Source of the DNA: Helicobacteraceae bacterium
Lineage (GTDB): Bacteria; Campylobacterota; Campylobacteria; Campylobacterales; Sulfurimonadaceae
Reading direction: 5' to 3'
Assembly (NCBI GenBank): GCA_027068615.1
Contig: JAMOQV010000265.1
Location: 1 to 12,943 of the forward strand
Length of the DNA stretch: 12,943 nt
The notes below the pieces were generated by a model that saw nothing but the letters and a program-made list of their open reading frames with translations, was not told the DNA's origin and did no database searches. Each line of letters begins with the position of its first letter. Positions within the stretch are counted from its first letter, which is position 1. Both the position numbers and the translations under genes were made by a program. Shown here piece after piece: positions 8,165-12,943 of this stretch.

Positions 8165-8784
8165 ATTTCTGCTCCATAATTTGAAATATTTATATCAAAA
8201 TTTACAATATTACTATCATCTATATAAACATCAAACTCATTTATTCTAAGTAATGATTTTATAGAGTCTATATATTGCATCAATCTCATAGTATCTGTAA
8301 AAGAAGCTGAACCCTTAACCATAATATGTTCTCTTTCAAATATATTTGCCATATAGAGTTTATTAACATTTTCATAATTTATTTCATCAATATCTATAGA
8401 GTATTGTATTGATTTTTTCAATATATCATCAAGAATTTTAGCTATACCCATTTGGTTAAAAAATATAAAATCGATAGATTCCAATTTGGTACTTATATAT
8501 GTATCTTTTAATTTCAAATCATTAAACTCTTCTGCTAAAGTCAATTTTTCTTTTTCTGTTTTTTTTATTACTTTTTTTATAGAAGCTAGATTATTTCTTT
8601 TTAATTTTGATTTTAAAGATTTGATAGAGTTTTTTTTCATCTCTATATCTGAGGTAAGACCCTCTCCAAAGGTATTCCAACTTAAATACAAAAGTAAAAG
8701 AACTAAACTAACATATATAAAGTACAACTTTTGTTTTGGCATAGCCTCTAGTTGATTTTCAAACTCTTCTAATTGTTCATTCAC
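8161..8784 (-). CDS. mshJ: MshJ/PilO-like inner-membrane assembly protein
   Basis: 207 residues. A short charged N-terminus, one transmembrane helix (about 20-37), a Lys/Glu-rich coiled coil (about 45-100) and a C-terminal alpha/beta domain with VKGSASFTDTMRLMQYID follow the PilO/MshJ/GspM plan. In that family the protein pairs through its coiled coil with the PilN-type partner, here the fused MshI upstream. The start is GTG at 8784, which overlaps the TAG stop of the upstream gene (TAGTG). It is supported by GGAG 8 bases upstream. The first ATG nearby (8780) is out of frame. The stop overlaps the mshK start by ATGA. The name follows gene order and architecture; residue identity to known MshJ is expected to be low. 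Confidence 0.8.
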   Translation of the reverse strand: MNEQLEEFENQLEAMPKQKLYFIYVSLVLLLLYLSWNTFGEGLTSDIEMKKNSIKSLKSKLKRNNLASIKKVIKKTEKEKLTLAEEFNDLKLKDTYISTKLESIDFIFFNQMGIAKILDDILKKSIQYSIDIDEINYENVNKLYMANIFEREHIMVKGSASFTDTMRLMQYIDSIKSLLRINEFDVYIDDSNIVNFDINISNYGAEI

Positions 8785-10262
8785 TATTTTATCTCCACAA
8801 AACTTTCATAATATGTTTCATTTTTCTGTACTTTTTTAGTTGAAACATCACTATATCCATAAGATAAAAGCTCTTTTATAAACTTTGCTATATTGTCTCT
8901 TTCATTGTATCTAGCTATAACTTGAACAAGCAAAGTATTTGGTTGTCTAAACTCAAATCTTTTTGAAGAGAGATGGTATTTTCTCATAACCTTATTTACA
9001 TCCCTCATCATCTTTTGTCTTAAGATAGTATCATTATCAAACTCTTCTAAAGCAACTATCATATTTCCCAATGTTTTGATTTTTGTTTCTTTTTTAAGAT
9101 TGTTCTCTCTTAAAGAATCTCTTTCTTTTCTTAAATCTTTTAACTTTTTTTGAAGACTTTTGGTTCTTTTTTTCATTTTAGAAACATTTGCTTTAAGTTT
9201 TGATTCTTCTTGTGAAAGCTTATTTAGTTCAAAAAGTGCATAGGTAGGATAGCTAACTGCAAGTAATATAGCAACCATAAGAACAATACTAAAAACACCT
9301 ACATTTGTTTTAAAAAATGGTGGTTTTCTATCATAGATACTTAAATTTACAGATTTTATATTGTCATTTAAAACACTCATAGCATATTTCGCATCAATTG
9401 CGAAATGTTTCATACCAACTTTAACATCTTTAAATGGATCTAAAATCTGCTTATTTGCATCTTCATAACCATAACTATTGAACAACTCTAAAAAACCAGG
9501 GATATCTGAACCCTCAAAATCCAAATATATATTGTGTATAGTATCTAGCTTAAAGATACCTCTTTTATGACCTATTGAATGAGCTATCCTCTCAACTGAC
9601 TTGGAGAGTTCCTCTTGAGTGTCACTCATCATTATAAATTCATCATCATTATAAAGATTGTCTCGAACACCCTTTGTTGAAAGGATATCTCTCATTTTGA
9701 TAGCATCTACACCTATTTTTCTAGAAATCTCAGATAGTGTTGATATTGTTCTTGTAGATATATATTGACCATTTTTAAATACAACTGCATATGCACTATG
9801 TTCACCGATATGTATATAAAGATCATTTTGAGAAATCTTGTTTTCAAGATTATATAAAGAAGCATAACAAAGTGCAGAAGGGAAAATTAAATCAATATGA
9901 CCATATTTTTTAGCAAATGCTCCAAATTTTTCATCTAATATATCAACCTCAACAGCATAAGATTCAACAAAATCTTCATCACTATCCTCTAAGGGTATAA
10001 CTAAAGATGATATCTTAAAATCAGTATCAGGATCAAGACCAGCTTCCTCATACATATTCATTTCAGATTGAATTTCTATCTTTTCTGGTGAAGTTGACTT
10101 AGGTGTTTTATAACCATGAGTACGAGTATTTGAAGATGCTAAAGTCGAAGCAATAAAATACGAAGATAATTTTTTAGATGGCAAAGGTTCAAAAGAGTTA
10201 CCATCAAAGATAAACTCTCTATCTTCATCTATTATAAAAATAATTTTATCTTGAACTACCAT
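8784..10262 (-). CDS. mshI: MshI-position fusion: degenerate PilM-like actin fold plus PilN-like membrane/coiled-coil part (GspL-like)
   Basis: 492 residues. The first about 300 residues resemble a PilM/GspL-type actin-like cytoplasmic domain. The second phosphate-like hairpin is recognisable (NDLYIHIGEHSAYAVVFKNG, 146-165). Then SVNLSIYDRKPPFF (304-317) resembles the PilN lead-in (INLLP-type), followed by a transmembrane helix (about 319-342), a strongly charged coiled coil (about 343-400) and a small C-terminal alpha/beta domain ending at 492. So PilM and PilN, separate in many type IVa systems, are one protein here, as in GspL. The canonical N-terminal DIGxxxVK loop is absent (the N-terminus reads IIFIIDEDREFIF), so nucleotide binding is doubtful. 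The ATG at 10262 is the only start before an in-frame stop. It would join the ATPase side to MshJ and MshK. Confidence 0.82.
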   Translation of the reverse strand: MVVQDKIIFIIDEDREFIFDGNSFEPLPSKKLSSYFIASTLASSNTRTHGYKTPKSTSPEKIEIQSEMNMYEEAGLDPDTDFKISSLVIPLEDSDEDFVESYAVEVDILDEKFGAFAKKYGHIDLIFPSALCYASLYNLENKISQNDLYIHIGEHSAYAVVFKNGQYISTRTISTLSEISRKIGVDAIKMRDILSTKGVRDNLYNDDEFIMMSDTQEELSKSVERIAHSIGHKRGIFKLDTIHNIYLDFEGSDIPGFLELFNSYGYEDANKQILDPFKDVKVGMKHFAIDAKYAMSVLNDNIKSVNLSIYDRKPPFFKTNVGVFSIVLMVAILLAVSYPTYALFELNKLSQEESKLKANVSKMKKRTKSLQKKLKDLRKERDSLRENNLKKETKIKTLGNMIVALEEFDNDTILRQKMMRDVNKVMRKYHLSSKRFEFRQPNTLLVQVIARYNERDNIAKFIKELLSYGYSDVSTKKVQKNETYYESFVEIK

Positions 10263-10285
10263 CTTTTAGTACACTCTTTCATAGG

Positions 10286-10298
10286 TTGTATTATACAA
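10286..10298 (-). promoter_or_regulatory. Candidate internal promoter within a 13-base palindrome upstream of the MshI fusion
   Basis: The 58-base gap between the MshC-like pilin stop and the MshI start holds TTGTATAATACAA, a perfect 6-1-6 palindrome. On the minus strand it contains an exact TATAAT (10295-10290), preceded by a T-rich stretch (AACTTTTG). No good -35 hexamer sits 17 bases upstream, which is common for Campylobacterota promoters. Transcription would start about 20 bases before the ATG. The palindrome could also be an operator. In sequence this rich in A and T the match may be chance. Confidence 0.25.
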
Positions 10299-10320
10299 AA
10301 GTTTAGCAACATCTATTCCA

Positions 10321-10782
10321 CTAATAGTTAATGATAATATAACCTGTTATAGGCTGCATGGTTATGTTATTTTCCTCTTCATTATAATCTAAAGATATTG
10401 TTTTTTGAGAGCTTAAAAGTTCTCCATCAAAGCTATCATAATGAGGTCTTCCTTTAGAATCAAAACAAATTGTAGTATCTTCTGGATCTAATGTTACATG
10501 CAATTTATAATTTACTTCATGCTTATTTGTAGCATTTTCTTCCAATGTATCTTTATAAATTCTAATACAACCTGTTTTATCAGATGAACTAACACCCCCT
10601 CCAAAATCAAGATGTTCATAACCTATACCTAAAGATTGAGCTTCTTTAATCTTTAATGCTATAAAATTAGTGTCATTTAACAGATAATTCGTTTTAAATG
10701 AAGAACTAGCAATACTAGCCATAATCCCAATAAGAACTATAACAAAAATCAATTCAATAAGTGTAAAAGCTTTTTTAATCAT
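10321..10782 (-). CDS. Minor prepilin, GspH/MshC-like
   Basis: 153 residues. A class III (prepilin) leader MIKKA precedes FTLIELIFVIVLIGIM, with Glu at +5 after cleavage; the residue before the cut is Ala5 rather than the usual Gly. The hydrophobic helix spans about 6-28. The mature domain has two cysteines, C72 and C106 (TGCIRIYKD and TTICFDSKGRP), that could form a disulfide. Its CFDSKGRP-then-strand layout and TGYIII end resemble GspH/FimT-type minor pilins and MshC. The start overlaps the upstream stop by ATGA; only a weak AAAG lies close before it, so coupling is likely. It lies at the end of the pilin block, 58 bases before the MshI fusion. It is probably a minor rather than the major pilin, given its company; that is inference. 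Confidence 0.85.
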   Translation of the reverse strand: MIKKAFTLIELIFVIVLIGIMASIASSSFKTNYLLNDTNFIALKIKEAQSLGIGYEHLDFGGGVSSSDKTGCIRIYKDTLEENATNKHEVNYKLHVTLDPEDTTICFDSKGRPHYDSFDGELLSSQKTISLDYNEEENNITMQPITGYIIINY

Positions 10783-11210
10783 GGTCTTTGTAGTGTCCTT
10801 CTTAGTATTCTTGTTGTTAAAACTCCATCTATACTAGCATTTACTTCAACATCCATAATTACCATACCATGAGATTCAGAAGTAGTTACTGTAGAATAAT
10901 CAACATTTGAACAAGTTTCATTATATAAAAAATATCTTTGCATAGTTATATCTACACTAAATTTTTTACCATGATTTGAGATAGAATCACTATATGAATC
11001 ATAACATTCTCCACCACTTCTATCAAAAGCACTAATCTCTAAAAGAGCTTTTTCTATAGAACTATTTAGATAAAGTTCAGCCTGTTCTTTTACATAACTA
11101 TCTGCTGTATGTCTAGCTGATATAGAAGCATACTTTAAAGCAACTATCATCATCCAACTTACAATCAATATCATCATAATAGCTTGCCAAATTCCAACAC
11201 CTTGTCTCAA
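10779..11210 (-). CDS. Non-canonical pilin-like protein (MshP/GspK-like position), TTG start
   Basis: 143 residues. The N-terminus MRQGVGIWQAIMMILIVSW leads into one hydrophobic helix (about 7-27), then a long amphipathic helix (about 33-60) as in pilins, and a small domain with C69 and C100. It lacks the usual F-T-L-I-E start. If cut after Gly4, residue +5 is Gln9; if cut after Gly6, it is Ile11. Loss of Glu5 is known for tip-type minor pseudopilins such as GspK, and MshP also has an atypical start. The gene begins with TTG at 11210, overlapping the stop of the upstream gene (TTGA). AAAAAGG lies 7 bases upstream, and the next ATG would remove the leader. It is placed between MshO-like and MshC-like genes. 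It is likely a fibre tip or priming component. Confidence 0.75.
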   Translation of the reverse strand: MRQGVGIWQAIMMILIVSWMMIVALKYASISARHTADSYVKEQAELYLNSSIEKALLEISAFDRSGGECYDSYSDSISNHGKKFSVDITMQRYFLYNETCSNVDYSTVTTSESHGMVIMDVEVNASIDGVLTTRILRRTLQRP

Positions 11211-12118
11211 AATACAGCCTTTTTCTTAGTTATATGAACTGATGTAGAGCCTCTTATAGATTTATTTATATCTAAACTTAAACTAATTATATCATTTTCA
11301 TATACTGCACCAAAAAAAGCAACATCATAAGATAATATACTAACTTTACCCTCTTGCGTTCCACTCTTATCAGCACAATATGTCTCATCATTATATGGAT
11401 AATAATCATAAAATAAAAATAATGTATTATCATCAACTTTCTGTTTTAAATCAGTTATGCAACTAGCATCTTTATCTATATCTGCTCCACGAGCCACTGC
11501 ATAAGCTCCATTAGTCAAATAATATTTTTCATATATGTATTCTGGTGCTTTATCTGAAGAAGTATCTGATATGGTAATTTTATCAGTATCTACACTATCG
11601 ATGCCATGACTTAGATTACTATCATTTCCATGCCATCCATAAGCACCTTTACAAGTTGATATATTTTCATTTCCAGCATCAAATGAACCTGCAAAAATTA
11701 AATTTCTATTTGTAATATTCAAATCACTATCAACTTCAAGTGCCTTTAAATCTGGTTTAGAACTTGCATTCATATCTACAAAGCCACTATATTTATCTGC
11801 CAATAATTGTTCATCATCCAAACTAAGCCACTCTAAAACAGTAGAATTATCATCACTTAGTATATCTGTTATAGGGATGCAACTTTGTTCATGTGAACCA
11901 TCATAACCTATAACACTATTTGGGATACGATTATAAAGTAACCTACTAATCTCATCTAGCACTATTTGAGATTGTAAAGAAAGATCTGTTATAGCCTTTG
12001 CTTTTGCAGAACGGATATACAATGCTTCAAAAGCCTTAAACATACCGATAGCCAAAACACTAGATATAACAATAACTATAATCATCTCTATAAGAGTAAA
12101 AGCCTTTTTAGATTGCAT
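11207..12118 (-). CDS. Minor prepilin, PilW/GspJ/MshO-like
   Basis: 303 residues from the ATG at 12118. The prepilin leader MQSKKA is followed by FTLIEMIIVIVISSVLAIGM; cleavage after Ala6 puts Glu at +5. The helix runs to about 55 (IRSAKAKAITDLSLQSQIVLDEIS in two parts), typical of PilW/GspJ. The large mature domain carries four cysteines (80, 156, 220, 248), enough for two disulfides, and many Asp/Asn/Ser turns. The ATG overlaps the upstream stop (TAATG) and has AGGG 7 bases before it; a TTG six bases further up is in frame but worse placed. Position after the MshD-like gene matches MshO in Vibrio. GspJ-type pilins form part of the tip or initiation complex; that role is inferred here. Confidence 0.8.
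   Translation of the reverse strand: MQSKKAFTLIEMIIVIVISSVLAIGMFKAFEALYIRSAKAKAITDLSLQSQIVLDEISRLLYNRIPNSVIGYDGSHEQSCIPITDILSDDNSTVLEWLSLDDEQLLADKYSGFVDMNASSKPDLKALEVDSDLNITNRNLIFAGSFDAGNENISTCKGAYGWHGNDSNLSHGIDSVDTDKITISDTSSDKAPEYIYEKYYLTNGAYAVARGADIDKDASCITDLKQKVDDNTLFLFYDYYPYNDETYCADKSGTQEGKVSILSYDVAFFGAVYENDIISLSLDINKSIRGSTSVHITKKKAVF
11218..11224 (-). promoter_or_regulatory. Ribosome binding site supporting a TTG start
   Basis: AAAAAGG on the minus strand lies 7 bases before the TTG at 11210, inside the end of the MshO-like gene. It is the main reason to accept TTG as the start of the MshP-like protein. No ATG occurs before the middle of its hydrophobic helix. Confidence 0.5.
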
Positions 12119-12687
12119 TACCAAGCCCTTTTGTTTATCTTTATATAACCAAGATTTGTAGATTCATAAAAAACACTTGTTTGAAAATTACCAGTTTTAG
12201 CACCACCTTTTACAGTTACTACTATCTTTTTTATATTGTCATTATCTGCATCATAATCAACCGATGTTGATAAGTTATAGTCTTTTCCACTTGCTGAAGT
12301 TTCATTATAATCATCCTCTGCATCATAATCATCAATATCATTATAATCATCATCACCATTTTCTTGTCCCAAAGGGTCTGATTTATTAGCATCAGAATCT
12401 ATACAATTTCTAGAGCCTATAAAACCACCTATTCTATAACCTGTATCACTACTACAATCATTATCATCAGTGTGCAATATCTTACCACCACTATTAATTG
12501 TATTTTCATCCCATGGTAGTTTAGATATACTACCTATAAGAGATATAGCTTCATACATACCATCTTCTTTTACAGATAAAGCCATTGTTTTATTTGACAC
12601 AAATATAATCTTAGGAACAACTGTAAAAACTATAGCGATAATAACCATAGAAAATATTAACTCTACTAGAGTTAGTGCATTTCTCAT
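12118..12687 (-). CDS. Minor prepilin, PilV/MshD-like with Asp-rich segment
   Basis: 189 residues. Leader MRNA, then LTLVELIFSMVIIAIVFTVV, gives Glu at +5 after cleavage behind Ala4. The long N-terminal helix extends to about 57. Cys78 and Cys95 flank a loop and may pair. Residues 111-126 are nearly all Asp, Asn, Tyr or Glu (GDDDYNDIDDYDAEDD), with a further Asp-rich stretch at 144-150. A DDVDDY-like motif is common in PilV/MshD-type pilins; here it is extended and could bind Ca2+, which is inference. The ending VFYESTNLGYIKINKRAW fits a C-terminal beta-sheet. The start overlaps the MshQ-like stop (TAATG), with AAGG 10 bases upstream. It is the first pilin of the block after the MshQ-like gene. 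Confidence 0.8.
   Translation of the reverse strand: MRNALTLVELIFSMVIIAIVFTVVPKIIFVSNKTMALSVKEDGMYEAISLIGSISKLPWDENTINSGGKILHTDDNDCSSDTGYRIGGFIGSRNCIDSDANKSDPLGQENGDDDYNDIDDYDAEDDYNETSASGKDYNLSTSVDYDADNDNIKKIVVTVKGGAKTGNFQTSVFYESTNLGYIKINKRAW
12126..12131 (-). promoter_or_regulatory. Ribosome binding site setting the MshO-like start
   Basis: On the minus strand AAAGGG precedes the ATG at 12118 by 7 bases. The same 7-base spacing is seen at mshN (AGGG), mshK (GGAG) and the unknown exported gene (AAAAGGGG). It favours the ATG at 12118 over the TTG at 12124. Confidence 0.5.
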
Positions 12688-12943
12688 TATCTAAAGACCT
12701 TAACACCAGTTTTTTCATAATTACCTCTCGATGAGATATTGTAATCACTTCCCGTAAATTCACCACTAACAACACCACTAGGAGTTGAAGTTGATTTTAA
12801 GATATATTCAAAACATGGATGCTTAGTACAATCACTTCCATCACTATCATTATAATCTTGACCTAATCCAGCTGGAAAGTACCAAAACCAAGATTTAGTT
12901 TTTATATGCATACGATAAGTTCCCTCATCTGAGTTTGATATAT
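12687..12943 (-). CDS. C-terminus of a large MshQ-like surface or tip protein (partial)
   Basis: The frame is open from the right edge to a TAA at 12687-12689, giving 84 residues. The ATG at 12911 is internal: ten in-frame codons (ISNSDEGTYR) precede it with no stop, so the real start lies outside the window. Visible are an aromatic stretch (SWFWYFPAG), an Asp-rich loop (QDYNDSDGSD) followed by two close cysteines (CTKHPC), and a Ser/Gly-rich end closing in GVKVFR. The position directly before a pilin block, and aromatic plus Cys-rich features in the tail, suggest the C-terminal end of an MshQ-type large protein (LamG/DUF6701 class). This assignment is tentative: the domains that would prove it are not in the window. 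It is the first gene seen of the operon and overlaps the MshD-like start by TAATG. Confidence 0.55.
   Translation of the reverse strand, partial: ISNSDEGTYRMHIKTKSWFWYFPAGLGQDYNDSDGSDCTKHPCFEYILKSTSTPSGVVSGEFTGSDYNISSRGNYEKTGVKVFR

Noticed and set aside
10267..10349. Possible frameshifted C-terminal extension of the MshC-like pilin
   Set aside because: A shifted frame stays open for about 27 codons and ends just before the MshI start. A run of that length is expected fairly often by chance at this base composition. The pilin already ends in a normal TGYIII-type strand, and no start codon with a ribosome binding site opens the shifted frame.
12300..12360. Tandem repeat or CRISPR-like pattern (runs of ATAATCATC-type units)
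   Set aside because: The repetition comes from Asp, Tyr and Asn codons in the acidic segment of the MshD-like pilin. The units are short and irregular, without spacers.
12909..12911. ATG as the start of the MshQ-like fragment
   Set aside because: The same frame is open for ten more codons up to the window edge with no stop and no ribosome binding site at this ATG, so it is an internal methionine of a longer protein.

Overview
The window reads as part of an AT-rich genome (most third codon positions are A or T, with heavy use of ATA for Ile and AGA for Arg). It is most consistent with a Campylobacterota (epsilonproteobacterial) organism related to Sulfurimonas, Arcobacter or Sulfurospirillum. 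This placement is inferred from codon use, short class III leaders with Ala before the cleavage site, and gene content. I cannot fix the genus.

Almost everything is one tightly packed minus-strand operon, read from the right edge (12943) to the left (104). It encodes an MSHA-type (mannose-sensitive haemagglutinin-like) type IV pilus machine, a type IVa pilus related to type II secretion. In transcription order: the C-terminus of a large MshQ-like candidate surface or tip protein (running off the right edge); four pilin-like proteins (MshD-, MshO-, MshP- and MshC-like); a GspL-like fusion of a PilM-type actin fold to a PilN-type membrane segment (MshI position); a PilO-like MshJ; a small exported MshK; the outer-membrane secretin MshL; the AAA ATPase MshM; the TPR protein MshN; an unrecognised exported protein; the extension ATPase MshE with an N-terminal c-di-GMP-binding-type domain; and the inner-membrane platform protein MshG. 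A membrane-anchored metallophosphoesterase follows MshG at once and ends the transcript. Its stop codon lies in a short inverted repeat shared with the end of a convergent plus-strand gene at the left edge.

Most junctions overlap (ATGA, TAATG, TAGTG, TTGA) or lie 1 to 13 bases apart, so translational coupling is likely. The only gap above about 20 bases inside the operon is 58 bases between the MshC-like pilin and the MshI fusion. It holds a perfect TATAAT inside a 13-base palindrome and may be an internal promoter. No gene-free stretch exceeds 300 bases.

As a system, the MshI fusion, MshJ, MshK and MshN would form the alignment complex joining MshG to the secretin. MshE would power extension, probably gated by c-di-GMP, and the minor pilins plus the MshQ-like protein would prime or cap the fibre. 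The core order I-J-K-L-M-N-E-G matches that of Vibrio, but the minor pilin block lies in front of it. No major pilin, prepilin peptidase or retraction ATPase is seen here. The most notable points are the PilM/PilN fusion with a degraded nucleotide site, a pilin-like protein with Gln or no acidic residue at +5, the unknown gene between mshN and mshE, an Asp-rich segment in the MshD-like pilin, and a metallophosphoesterase whose GNH motif reads GNR.
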